From Alphaproteobacteria bacterium 65-37 (GTDB lineage: Bacteria; Pseudomonadota; Alphaproteobacteria; Reyranellales; Reyranellaceae), in the NCBI GenBank assembly GCA_001897995.1, contig MKRV01000211.1:1-50503 (forward strand): a DNA stretch of 50,503 nucleotides, in the 5' to 3' direction. The notes beneath the pieces are model-generated. The model saw only the letters and a program-made list of their open reading frames with translations. It searched no databases and had not been told where the DNA came from. Below are positions 33,282-41,394 of this stretch, piece by piece. Numbering within the stretch: position 1 is the first letter of the stretch; every line of letters starts with the position of its first letter. The position numbers and the translations under genes are program-made.

Positions 33282-33805
33282 ATGGTCGGCCATCGCTGGA
33301 GTGGTCCGGAGGTCTTGGAGGTCAAGGGTCTACCCGAGCCGCCTTTGCGGTTGAGGCGCGTACGGATCGCCTTCCGCGCCGCGGGCATCGCCTTCCAGGA
33401 CACGCGGCTGATCGGGGGCAAGTACCAGACGAAACCACCGTTTCCGATCTGCCCGACAACGAAAGCTGCGGCATTGTTGCCGAGGTTGGCCAAGGCGACA
33501 CGGATCTCAGATCTGGCGAAATGGTCATCGCGCTGCTGCGCTACAGCGGCTACGCCGAGCAAGCGGAGGTCCCGCAGGGCAGCCACAGAGTGCCGACCGA
33601 CACAAGGAGCACGACGACGCCGGCCTTGGCATGGACTACCGCACCGCAACCAAGGGCTCGTCGATCGAGCCGGACTGAAGCCTGGCCCGATCGTCCTGGT
33701 GCGCGGCGCAGGCGGCGGCGTGGGGCTCGCCGCCGTTCACTCGCCGCAACTCAGAGGGCGACCGTGATAGCCGCCCGCAAGCCTAAGGTTCCTGTTCCTA
33801 TCTGA
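33282..33805 (+). pseudogene. Decayed quinone oxidoreductase (MDR family)
   Basis: Translation in all three forward frames is needed to recover a zinc-less quinone oxidoreductase. Frame 1 gives GPEVLEVKGLPEP and IGGKYQTKPPFPI. A second frame gives GIVAEVGQGDTDLRSGEMVIALLRYSGYAEQA. Then DDAGLGMDYRTAT appears briefly in the third, GLVDRAGLKPGPIVLVRGAGGGVGLAAV back in the first, and ATVIAARKP in the second. At least four frameshifts exist, and the protein stops soon after the NADPH-binding motif, about half its normal length. AGGAAGTT before the ATG shows where the gene began. It precedes luxR by two bases. Confidence 0.85.
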
Positions 33806-33806
33806 C

Positions 33807-34532
33807 ATGCACCGAATTTTCCAGACCTTCATCGATAGTCTTGCGGCGAGTTCCGATGAACGAGCGCTCCGCCTCACGATGGAAGCGGCTGCAGCGGCAG
33901 TCGACTTGGCGTGTTTTGCCTATCTGGCATTGCCGCGAGCAGCAGGGAGCGGCGCGCGGCTTATTTCGAATTATCCAACAGCGTGGACAACACACTACCT
34001 GCAAAGCCACTACGAGCGCCTAGACCCGGTCATTGCTCAAGCGCTTAGCAATCCTGAGCCGTTCGAATGGGGTCCAGGGGTAACCCCGTCAACCCTGTCT
34101 CCTCAGCAACTTGAGCTTCTCGATGACGCGGCCTTCTTCGGCATCCGCTACGGATTTACGATTCCCATCCATGACGGCCGTGGGCCCATAGCCGCCATCA
34201 CCTATGCATCCCAAGAGCGAGGTCCCGTGTTCCAGCGCTGCATCGAGCGCAATGGACGCGTCCTCCAGCTCATGGCTCTCTACTTCCACGCGCATGCGCG
34301 CCGAAAAGTTGTCACCGATCGGTTGGTGGACGGCGTTGCCCTTTCGCCACGAGAGCTCGAGTGCTTGGAATGGGCGGCGCGGGGCAAGAGCGCTTGGGAC
34401 ATAGGCCAGATCCTCGGCATCACCCGCCGCACAGCCGCTTTTCATCTAGATAATGCCAAGGCAAAGCTCGGCGTGCACTCGATCTGCCAAGCTGTCGCGC
34501 GACTGGCCGCCTCCCGGCCGCACGCGGAGTAA
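33807..34532 (+). CDS. luxR: LuxR-family quorum-sensing regulator
   Basis: This 241-residue regulator has an N-terminal acyl-homoserine-lactone-binding domain. Its expected residues are present: W and Y in AWTTHYLQSHY, D-P in RLDPVIAQ, W in FEWGPG and G in GIRYGFTIPI. A C-terminal LuxR-type helix-turn-helix (LSPRELECLEWAARGKS, IGQILGITRRTAAFHL, AKAKLGV) follows. It should bind the signal made by the adjacent LuxI and act at the palindrome 19-36 bp after its own stop. No strong ribosome-binding site is visible before the ATG. Its position at the end of the conjugation locus recalls TraR-type control of transfer genes. Confidence 0.93.
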   Translation: MHRIFQTFIDSLAASSDERALRLTMEAAAAAVDLACFAYLALPRAAGSGARLISNYPTAWTTHYLQSHYERLDPVIAQALSNPEPFEWGPGVTPSTLSPQQLELLDDAAFFGIRYGFTIPIHDGRGPIAAITYASQERGPVFQRCIERNGRVLQLMALYFHAHARRKVVTDRLVDGVALSPRELECLEWAARGKSAWDIGQILGITRRTAAFHLDNAKAKLGVHSICQAVARLAASRPHAE

Positions 34533-34550
34533 GAGACGAGATATAGTCAA

Positions 34551-34568
34551 CCTGTGCACTCGCACAGG
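34551..34568 (+). promoter_or_regulatory. lux box upstream of luxI
   Basis: CCTGTGCACTCGCACAGG is a perfect 7-4-7 palindrome of the CTG-N10-CAG type bound by LuxR/TraR proteins. Its centre is about 72 bp before the luxI ATG. A -10-like TCTACT at 34593-34598 puts the centre near -45, close to the usual -42.5 for activation. This predicts positive feedback by LuxR on luxI. Confidence 0.8.
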
Positions 34569-34631
34569 ATGTATCGCGGCCCGGTCCCCGCCTCTACTCG
34601 ATGGCATTCCCCCACCGGACGGAGGCGACAT

Positions 34632-35264
34632 ATGATTCAGCTGATAACGTTCGATCGATGCGGCGAATTCTTGGACCAGCTTGCCGAGATGCATCGACTG
34701 CGCTACCGCGTCTTCAAGCAAAGGCTGGACTGGGATGTCCAGGCCAGCGGCGACATGGAGGTCGACGAATTCGACTCACTGGCCCCCTGCTACCTGCTGC
34801 AGCGGAGCGCCAACGGCGCGGTCACCGGTTGCGTCCGGCTACTGCCGACCACCGGTCCCACCATGCTGCGCGACACGTTCGCCGCGCTGCTCGACGGCGG
34901 CGCAGCACCCGCCAGCCCGCTCATCTGGGAAAGCAGCCGATTCGGGCTCGATCCCGACCATGCGGGCCCGCTGGCGAGCCAGGGGATCGCCAAGGCGACC
35001 TACGAGCTGTTCGCCGGCATGATCGAGTTCGGCCTGTCCCGAGGGCTGACCGATATCGTCACCGTCACCGACGTGCGTATGGAGCGCATTTTGCGTCGCG
35101 CCTCGTGGCCGTTGCGCCGGCTCGGCCAACCCAAGGCGTTCGGCCGATCGCTCGCCGTGGCAGGCTACCTCGAGGTCTCGACCGACAGTCTCGGCCGGAT
35201 CCGCGCCGCGGGTCAGTTCAAGGGGCCCGCGCTTTGGAGTCCGGTGGTCCCGCTGGCGGCATAG
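34632..35264 (+). CDS. luxI: LuxI-family acyl-homoserine-lactone synthase
   Basis: This 210-residue synthase starts at the ATG at 34632 after GGAGG; the longer upstream frame is not supported. The conserved LuxI residues are all visible: R, F and W in LRYRVFKQRLDW, D and D in EVDEFDSL, R in GCVRLLPTTGPTML, and E and R in WESSRFGLD. It makes an N-acyl-homoserine lactone from SAM and an acyl donor (acyl-ACP or acyl-CoA). The acyl group cannot be inferred. It lies downstream of luxR with a lux box between them, so it is probably autoinduced. Confidence 0.94.
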   Translation: MIQLITFDRCGEFLDQLAEMHRLRYRVFKQRLDWDVQASGDMEVDEFDSLAPCYLLQRSANGAVTGCVRLLPTTGPTMLRDTFAALLDGGAAPASPLIWESSRFGLDPDHAGPLASQGIAKATYELFAGMIEFGLSRGLTDIVTVTDVRMERILRRASWPLRRLGQPKAFGRSLAVAGYLEVSTDSLGRIRAAGQFKGPALWSPVVPLAA

Positions 35265-35362
35265 CTCGCTCACACCAGGCACACGCCCAGTGCCGCGCCG
35301 CCGGCCGAAGAGGCCGACGGCTGCGGCCGAGCGTCATGAAGTCGCTGCACGGAGGTCATCCG

Positions 35363-36271
35363 ATGACCATCGAGCCGGGGCCTCTCCGCACCGTCATCGC
35401 GGCGGCCGAGCACGGAAGCTTCAGGCGGGCGGCGGCGGCCCTGAATCTCAGGCAGTCGACGCTCAGTCGGCGAATCCGCCAACTGGAAGAGCAGCTCGGC
35501 GTCGAGCTGTTCGAACGTTTCAGCGGTGGCGTGCGTGTCACGCCGGCCGGCGTCGACGTCGTGCGAGCGGCACGACGTCTGTTCGAGCAAATGGACCGAA
35601 TGGTTTCGACCGCCCGCTCGGCCGGCCGCGGTGAATCCGGTGACATTACGGTGGGCTTCTGCACATCGCTGTCGGCCAGCAAGCTGCGCGCGGTCCTTGC
35701 CGGCTACATCGAGGCGTTTCGGCACATCGAGATCAATGTCGTCGAACGGTCTCGCGCCGGGCTCTTCGATGGACTTCGAATGGGCGACCTGGACATCGTT
35801 ATCGTCGTGGGCGAGGCCAGGGACCATGGCGGACCGTCGATGCTGCTGTGGTCCGAACGGATCATCGTTGCCCTGCCCGCTGGGCATCGCCTGACAAGCA
35901 ACGACATGATCTATTGGACCGATCTCAAGGGCGAGTTTTTCCTGCTGAGCCGGCGCGATCCAGGGCCGGACATGCGCAACATCATCGTGCAGAAGCTGTC
36001 GGCACCGGGCGAGGCACCCGACATCGCGAGCTGGGACGTCAGCAGCGAGAGCATCCTGGCCATGCTGAAAACAGGCCACAGGATCAGCGTTCACTGCGAG
36101 TCGTGTGCCGGGCTGGCTTATTCTGGTGTCGTCTATCGCGAGGTGCGCGACGCGTCCGGTCCCAGTTACGTCTCTTTCACCGCGTGCTGGGATGACGCCA
36201 ACAAGAATCCCGCCCTGGCGCGTTTCCTCGACCTGCTGCGGGAGCATCACAATCCGACCTTAATCACTTAG
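35363..36271 (+). CDS. LysR-family transcriptional regulator
   Basis: This 302-residue regulator has an N-terminal winged helix-turn-helix (VIAAAEHGSFRRAAAALNLR, QSTLSRRIRQLEEQLGVELF) and a LysR substrate-binding domain with GDITVGFCTSLSASKLRAVL, a dimer-of-domains core. The ATG at 35363 follows GGAGGTCATC. Another in-frame ATG lies 27 bases earlier, and the long open frame beyond it, through luxI, is a shadow. The gene is convergent with the conjugation operon and overlaps its last gene by 8 bp. It is not divergent from any gene visible here, so its target is unclear. LysR genes are often carried near transfer genes of Tn4371-like elements. Confidence 0.9.
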   Translation: MTIEPGPLRTVIAAAEHGSFRRAAAALNLRQSTLSRRIRQLEEQLGVELFERFSGGVRVTPAGVDVVRAARRLFEQMDRMVSTARSAGRGESGDITVGFCTSLSASKLRAVLAGYIEAFRHIEINVVERSRAGLFDGLRMGDLDIVIVVGEARDHGGPSMLLWSERIIVALPAGHRLTSNDMIYWTDLKGEFFLLSRRDPGPDMRNIIVQKLSAPGEAPDIASWDVSSESILAMLKTGHRISVHCESCAGLAYSGVVYREVRDASGPSYVSFTACWDDANKNPALARFLDLLREHHNPTLIT

Positions 36272-36518
36272 TCTCTCGGCCTAGGCCGGTCGCTCCAACC
36301 CCGCGAGCGGCTTTGCGTGCCTTGGCAAAGGCGCGGTCCGTCGCCATGAACCGCGCCAGCATGGGCGCCACGAGCTTTGTCGGATCGATCGCCTGTCCGG
36401 TCTCGCGGCCGAGCACCTCGGCGTAGGCTAGGAGGTCGCGATGGATTGCCGCCGGCAGGTCGACCGTCAGCTTCACCGGCTTCTCGTCCAGGATGCCGCC
36501 CAATCGCAGCTTGGACAT
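36264..36518 (-). CDS. DUF2274 protein at the end of the trb operon
   Basis: This 84-residue protein (MSKLRLGGILDEKPVKLTVD, then LPAAIHRDLLAYAEVLGRE) fits the DUF2274 family, small proteins encoded immediately after trbI in many conjugative elements. The pattern of a short beta strand followed by helices, with KLTVDLPAAIHRDL, resembles ribbon-helix-helix proteins, so a regulatory role is possible but unproven. It begins 9 bp after the trbI stop and its 3' end overlaps the convergent LysR gene by 8 bp. Confidence 0.85.
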   Translation of the reverse strand: MSKLRLGGILDEKPVKLTVDLPAAIHRDLLAYAEVLGRETGQAIDPTKLVAPMLARFMATDRAFAKARKAARGVGATGLGRETK

Positions 36519-36527
36519 CGTCGTCTC

Positions 36528-37694
36528 CTACCCGCGATAAGGCTGAAGCACGAGATCGCGGGTCACGATCACTCGCACGGGATAACCGGGACGAATGGTC
36601 AGCGTCGGCTGGACGTTAAGATTACGCCGCACGATCTGCTGGCCGGCCTGATTCAGGGTGTCGCCTGTGCCGCGGCGCAAGGCGCGAACGATGTCGCTGT
36701 CGTTCTGGTCGGACCCCAGCTCGGTGCCGACGGCCAGGATGGTCGAGAGCAGCGCCGCCTTGAACAGGGCGCCCCAGTGATGATCGACGCCATCCTCCAA
36801 GCCGGCCTGGCCACTGGCATCCGCGCCAGGCTGACGCTCGAGCACGATCGAATAGCCATTGGGCAGGATGAGACGCGTCCAGACCAGAAGAAGGCGCGAC
36901 TGTCCGAAGGAAACCTGGCTGTCGTAGACACCTATCAGCCTGGCGCCTTGGGGAATCAGCAGCGATCCGCCAGTGGGCGTGTCATAGACGTTCTCCGTCA
37001 CCTGCGCCGTGATCTGGCCAGGCAGGTCAGACCGGAGGCCAGTGACTAGGGCCGCCGGGATGACGGTCCCGGCCTGCAAGACATAGGGCGATGCGGGCCG
37101 CCCCAGGCGATCGGGGCTCGTCGTGCGACGATCGACGGGCGCGTTCATGAAGGCGAGCTTGCGATCCTGAGCGTTCTGGATGGCCGCTTCATCGGCCGGT
37201 GGCACAGTCACGGATGTCGATCCCGGAGACGGACTCGAACCCGCGCCAACGGACTGTTGCTGGCGATTGCCTGGGGCAAACAGGCGGCTGACGCGGGCTG
37301 CTTCCATCTCCTGGGCACGCCGCTGCTGCTCCGCATCGGGTGCGGACAGACCGGACTGGGCCTGGGCTGCCACGATCGGCCGGCCGAGATCGCCGGGCAG
37401 CGGCGGCCCAAGCGGCGGGACGTCACGAGGGACTCCGGCGTAATCGCGCGGCAATCCGGCAAGGCCATCGGCCATGCGCGGCCGATCGATGGTGTAGAGC
37501 TCCTGGGGTGCAGATCCGCGCAGCCGATCGCCCTGCAAGGCCCACAGCACGGCACCGCAAATCAGGATCAAGGCCAGCGCGGTGCCGCCGATCAGGACAT
37601 TGCGTGAAAGACGCGTGACGCGCGGCCCTTCCGACCGCAGCCTGAAGGGTCGTGCAGCCGTCGTGGGGGAGTCAAATGCTGATTGATCCGTCAT
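36528..37694 (-). CDS. trbI: Conjugal transfer protein TrbI (VirB10-like)
   Basis: This 388-residue protein has a short cytoplasmic N-terminus, one membrane segment (NVLIGGTALALILICGAVLW, about 32-51), a proline- and glutamine-rich linker, and the VirB10/TrbI beta domain (YVLQAGTVIPAALVTGLRSD, LIPQGARLIGVYDSQVSFGQ, LPNGYSIVLERQPGADASG). It spans the periplasm and links inner and outer membrane parts of the type IV secretion channel. It begins 2 bp after the trbG stop. A complete gene with nothing unusual. Confidence 0.95.
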   Translation of the reverse strand: MTDQSAFDSPTTAARPFRLRSEGPRVTRLSRNVLIGGTALALILICGAVLWALQGDRLRGSAPQELYTIDRPRMADGLAGLPRDYAGVPRDVPPLGPPLPGDLGRPIVAAQAQSGLSAPDAEQQRRAQEMEAARVSRLFAPGNRQQQSVGAGSSPSPGSTSVTVPPADEAAIQNAQDRKLAFMNAPVDRRTTSPDRLGRPASPYVLQAGTVIPAALVTGLRSDLPGQITAQVTENVYDTPTGGSLLIPQGARLIGVYDSQVSFGQSRLLLVWTRLILPNGYSIVLERQPGADASGQAGLEDGVDHHWGALFKAALLSTILAVGTELGSDQNDSDIVRALRRGTGDTLNQAGQQIVRRNLNVQPTLTIRPGYPVRVIVTRDLVLQPYRG

Positions 37695-37696
37695 CG

Positions 37697-38692
37697 CTAT
37701 GACCTGCCGTCAGCGCGGACGATCCGGACTTTCTGCTGGCTCTCACCGCCCAGCCGCAGCTCGGCCGCGGCGAACAACCGGTCGACAATCAGCACGTTTC
37801 CGTAAGTGCGGTAGTTGACGATCTCCGGCTTGCCGTCCGGACTGACGATGAAGAGCGGCGGCATCTCGCCCTGAACGATGCCCGGCGAGAACTCGATGTA
37901 AACCTTGCGGCCGTCGTCATAGGCGTTGACCGGCCGCCAGGGTGGCCTGTCGCCGTCGATCGCATACCGGTAACGGCGCTGCGCGATGTCAGGCAGGACC
38001 GGCGTCGGTGGGGCGGCGCGAATGCTCTTGCTTCGGCTTTCCGGATAGAACCAGGCAACCAACGGCATGTAGGGCCGCTCGTGGGCGCGCAGCTCGATCA
38101 GATAGGTACGCCGGTCGGTGTTGACCACGAGGTTGGTCTCGATGGCGGGACGGGTCGGCTTGACCAGGATGTGGACGCGACGCGTATCGCCGTTGCCGCT
38201 TTCGGTGTCGCCGATGATCCAGCGCACGGTGTCGCCAGCCGCGACCGGCCCGGACCCGGTGAGCTGCTCGCCCGGCTCGAGGGCGATGTCGGTGACCTGT
38301 CCTGGCGCGACGTAGACCTGATAGAGGGCGCCTGGACTGTAGGGGAAGACCTGCACGGCGTTGAAATAACCCTCGCGGCGCGGCTCGATGCGCGCGGCGC
38401 CGTTGGCGGCTTCGACCCGGGCGATCGGCTCCTTCGCTTCCACCGTGCCGCCGCCGCGCGCCGGAGTCCAAGACGGCGGAACGTGCAACGGCCGCGGCCG
38501 ATCGTCGATGGGAACCGACGATACAGGGAGCGGTGGCACGCTCTCGTCGTAGCTGATCTGCGGTGGCTTGGTCGAGGCGCACCCCGCGATCGAGATCAGG
38601 GAAATCAGCATGGCGGGCCGCGCGGCGCCTCGGCAGGCTGCAACGACAGACGTCATTCGGGTCGGCGGCACGGTACGTCTTGGCTGCATCAT
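37697..38692 (-). CDS. trbG: Conjugal transfer lipoprotein TrbG (VirB9-like)
   Basis: This 331-residue protein starts at the ATG at 38692, whose ATGA overlaps the trbF stop. The longer upstream frame is a shadow. A lipobox SIAGC near residue 38 follows a basic and hydrophobic leader, so it is likely a lipoprotein. The VirB9/TrbG domain follows (FNAVQVFPYSPGALYQVYVA, DTRRVHILVKPTRP, TNLVVNTDRRTYLIEL, VYIEFSPGI, GNVLIVDRLF). It forms the outer-membrane core with TrbI. No separate trbH gene is visible between trbG and trbI, where it lies in Ti-type operons. Confidence 0.93.
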   Translation of the reverse strand: MMQPRRTVPPTRMTSVVAACRGAARPAMLISLISIAGCASTKPPQISYDESVPPLPVSSVPIDDRPRPLHVPPSWTPARGGGTVEAKEPIARVEAANGAARIEPRREGYFNAVQVFPYSPGALYQVYVAPGQVTDIALEPGEQLTGSGPVAAGDTVRWIIGDTESGNGDTRRVHILVKPTRPAIETNLVVNTDRRTYLIELRAHERPYMPLVAWFYPESRSKSIRAAPPTPVLPDIAQRRYRYAIDGDRPPWRPVNAYDDGRKVYIEFSPGIVQGEMPPLFIVSPDGKPEIVNYRTYGNVLIVDRLFAAAELRLGGESQQKVRIVRADGRS

Positions 38693-39375
38693 TGTGCGAG
38701 CTCCTTCGACCAGTTGATGGCATTGACGAAGACACCCAGCGGGTTCTTGCGCAGGCGATCGGCGTCGCGCGGCGTCTCGATCACGATGGTGAGAATGGCG
38801 GTCCAGCGCTCGGTGCCCGCGAGCTGGCCGCTCTCGTAGCGGCGCTCGGTCCATGCCACGCGGAAACTTTCCGGCGAGGCTCTGATAACACTCGAGACTT
38901 CGACGGAAATCTGGATCTTGCCGAACTTGGCGAAGGGATCGTTGCGGCGGGCATAGTCGTTCAGCGCGGCGGCGCCGCGATCGGTTGTGAACTCGTAGGC
39001 GCGCAGCCAGCCCTGGCGCAGCACGACGGCGTCGGCCGGCAGGCCGCGCACATCTTCGATGAAGCGTCCCAGGTGGAAGGCGATCTGCGGATCTGACGGC
39101 CGGTAAGAGGCATCGGCGGGCGCAACAGCCTGGGCCTGACCGAACTTGTCGACTTGAACGACCCAGGGCGTGATCGTGCCGCGGGCCGCCTGCCAGACGA
39201 GACCGCCGGCCAAGCCGGTCGCCAGGACCAGGCAACCGAATGCCATCAACCGCCAGTTCCTAGCCTGCACCCGCGCCGAGCCGATGCGGTCATCCCAGAC
39301 CTGCGCGGCCTTCTGATAAGGCGTCTCCGCTACCGGCGTATGGCCGTAGCGCACGGAAGAACGATTGAACATCAA
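38689..39375 (-). CDS. trbF: Conjugal transfer protein TrbF (VirB8-like)
   Basis: This 228-residue protein has one membrane segment (about 42-62, LMAFGCLVLATGLAGGLVWQ) and a periplasmic VirB8/TrbF domain (WVVQVDKFGQAQAVAP, AFHLGRFIEDVRGLP, VEVSSVIRASPESFRVAW, NPLGVFVNAINWSKEL). It is part of the inner-membrane platform of the mating-pair apparatus. Both ends overlap neighbours by 4 bp (ATGA), showing tight translational coupling with trbL and trbG. Confidence 0.94.
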   Translation of the reverse strand: MMFNRSSVRYGHTPVAETPYQKAAQVWDDRIGSARVQARNWRLMAFGCLVLATGLAGGLVWQAARGTITPWVVQVDKFGQAQAVAPADASYRPSDPQIAFHLGRFIEDVRGLPADAVVLRQGWLRAYEFTTDRGAAALNDYARRNDPFAKFGKIQISVEVSSVIRASPESFRVAWTERRYESGQLAGTERWTAILTIVIETPRDADRLRKNPLGVFVNAINWSKELAQ

Positions 39376-40616
39376 CGGTTCCCTTCGGAGAGATCGATGG
39401 AGGATCCGCTGCCGCCATGATCGCCGGAGCGGACGGCATGAGCGGCGGCCGAGGCGCCATGACTCGCGGCCTGACTGCGGCGCATGCGGCGCGCCCAGGC
39501 AGGCGCCGCGTCGCGCGGTTCAGGCGCGGCTTCAGCCTCGGCACCGCCGGCAGCGGTGCGACCGCCCGCTTCGAAGTTGCTCGCGAGGCTCGAACCTGCC
39601 CGGCGGAGCGGACTGACCGCACCGGACATTCCCGTCACGGTCACGCCGGACAGGCCGCCGCTGCGATAGGCCGCCGCCGCCCCGCCGGCGAGCGCCGCGG
39701 AGCCGCGCGCCGCCCCGGCTACGGCGCTCGCGCCGCCTGCGGCAATGGCGCCTGCCGCGACGCCGAGGCCGCCGGCAGCCAGGCCGGTCCCCACCGCCGC
39801 GCCGGCCCCGAGTTGGGGACCGCCGGAGACGATGCCGTTGGCAATGCCGGGCCCGAAGATGCCGAGACCCAGCAACGCCAGGGAGGCCAGCACCAGCGCC
39901 ATGGCGTCCTCGATGGAGGGCTGAGCGCCGCCTGATCCCGAGGTGAACTGCAAGAACAAGGTCGAGCCGATCCCGACGATGACGGCCAGCACCAGAACCT
40001 TCACGCCCGAGGAGACGACATTGCCCAGCACGCGCTCGGCGAGGAACGCCGTCTTGCCGAAGAGCCCGAACGGGATCAGCACGAAGCCCGCCAAGGTCGT
40101 GAGCTTGAACTCGATCAGGGTAATGAAGAGCTGGACAGCGAGGATGAAGAAGGCGAGCAACACCACCACCCAGGCAAAGAGCAATACGGCGATCTGGATG
40201 AAGTTCTCGAAGAAGCTGACAAAGCCCATGAGACCCGAGATCGAGTCTAGAATAGGCCTCCCCGCATCGAGACCGACCTGGGCGACCCGCCCCGGCCGCA
40301 GGAAATCCCCCACCGACAGGCCGGTGCCGGAGGCTTTTAGGCCCAGACCCGCAAAGCTTTCGAAGACGATGCGGGCGAGGCTGTTCCAGTTGCCTATCAG
40401 GTAGGCGAAGACGCCGATGAACAGGGTCTTCTTGACGAGGCGCGCGACGACATCCTCATCCCTCCCCCACGCCCAGAACAGCGCGGCCAGTGTCAGGTCG
40501 ATAGCGGCCAGCGTGGCCGCCAGAAACCCGACCTCACTGCCCAGCAGCCCGAAGCCGCTGTCGATGTAGCTGGTAAAGACTTCGAGGAACCGGTCGATGA
40601 CGCCTGTGCCGCCCAT
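39372..40616 (-). CDS. trbL: Conjugal transfer membrane protein TrbL (VirB6-like)
   Basis: This 414-residue polytopic protein has five or six hydrophobic segments between residues about 20 and 260, including VLLFAWVVVLLAFFILAVQL and FVLIPFGLFGKTAFLAERVLG. A long Ala/Gly-rich cytoplasmic tail with low complexity follows. TrbL proteins are VirB6 homologues that help DNA and substrate cross the inner membrane. It starts 40 bp after trbJ. The usual small trbK gene between trbJ and trbL is absent. The repetitive tail is the part most likely to vary. Confidence 0.92.
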   Translation of the reverse strand: MGGTGVIDRFLEVFTSYIDSGFGLLGSEVGFLAATLAAIDLTLAALFWAWGRDEDVVARLVKKTLFIGVFAYLIGNWNSLARIVFESFAGLGLKASGTGLSVGDFLRPGRVAQVGLDAGRPILDSISGLMGFVSFFENFIQIAVLLFAWVVVLLAFFILAVQLFITLIEFKLTTLAGFVLIPFGLFGKTAFLAERVLGNVVSSGVKVLVLAVIVGIGSTLFLQFTSGSGGAQPSIEDAMALVLASLALLGLGIFGPGIANGIVSGGPQLGAGAAVGTGLAAGGLGVAAGAIAAGGASAVAGAARGSAALAGGAAAAYRSGGLSGVTVTGMSGAVSPLRRAGSSLASNFEAGGRTAAGGAEAEAAPEPRDAAPAWARRMRRSQAASHGASAAAHAVRSGDHGGSGSSIDLSEGNR

Positions 40617-40656
40617 CGTCTCTCACTCCGTGCAACGCGCCCACGTGGCGGCGGGC

Positions 40657-41394
40657 TCACTCATGGAACATCCGGACGGTCGAGGGCTGATAACCCTGAT
40701 TGGGCGTGAGGAAACGCCGAAGCTGCTCCCTCGCCTGATCCTGCGCAGCAACCCGCGCGGCCGCTTCGAGGCTCTGGGCGCGGCCCTGCGCGGCGATGGC
40801 TGCCGTCAGGTCGGCGAGCTGCTGTGCCTGGAGCGCAAGGAGCTGGTTCCCAGCTTGGGCTGCCTGCAGCGCCCCAGTCGCCCCTTGGCTCGCATCGACG
40901 AGGGCGGACATCTCGGTGCGGTTGGTGTCGAGGTTGCCCACCACCGTCGCCTGGATGCGTAGTGCGTCCTGCAGGCCTGCCACCGAGTTCTGCCAGCGTA
41001 CCTGGGCATTGGCGATCAGCGCGTAATCCGACTGGTTCGCTGACGCCGGCGCATAGGTCGTCGAGAACGCCTGATCGATCTGCTGGACGTCGTAGGCGAT
41101 GTTCTGCGCCTGACCGAGCAATTGCCGGGTCCGGCCGATGGACTGCTGCAGCTGCTGCAGTGAGGAGTACGGCAGACTTGTGAGATGACGCGCCTGATTG
41201 ATCAGCATCTGCGCTTCGTTCTGAAGCGACAGGATCTGGTTGTTGACCTGTTGCAGGGTGCGCGCCGCCGTCAGCAGGTTCTGCGAATAGTTGCTGGGAT
41301 CGAAGACGGTCATCTGAGCGACCGCCGGCAGCGCACTGCCCCCGATGACGACGGCGGTCGCAATCAGCACACCGAAACGACGGACAGAAATCAT
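40657..41394 (-). CDS. trbJ: Conjugal transfer protein TrbJ (VirB5-like)
   Basis: This 245-residue periplasmic protein has a signal peptide cleaved near ALPAVAQ (residues 21-27) and a mature part that is mainly glutamine-rich helix (TLQQVNNQILSLQNEAQM, SSLQQLQQSIGRTRQLLG), as in TrbJ/VirB5 pilus-tip proteins. The protein ends YQPSTVRMFHE. Its start overlaps the trbE stop by 4 bp. A low-complexity Ala/Gln stretch near residues 165-215 fits a coiled coil. Confidence 0.92.
   Translation of the reverse strand: MISVRRFGVLIATAVVIGGSALPAVAQMTVFDPSNYSQNLLTAARTLQQVNNQILSLQNEAQMLINQARHLTSLPYSSLQQLQQSIGRTRQLLGQAQNIAYDVQQIDQAFSTTYAPASANQSDYALIANAQVRWQNSVAGLQDALRIQATVVGNLDTNRTEMSALVDASQGATGALQAAQAGNQLLALQAQQLADLTAAIAAQGRAQSLEAAARVAAQDQAREQLRRFLTPNQGYQPSTVRMFHE

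Noticed and set aside
34601..36271. A 556-codon frame joining the luxI region to the LysR gene
   Set aside because: The part overlapping luxI is a frame-shifted shadow. The LysR protein begins at 35363 after GGAGG with a normal helix-turn-helix start.
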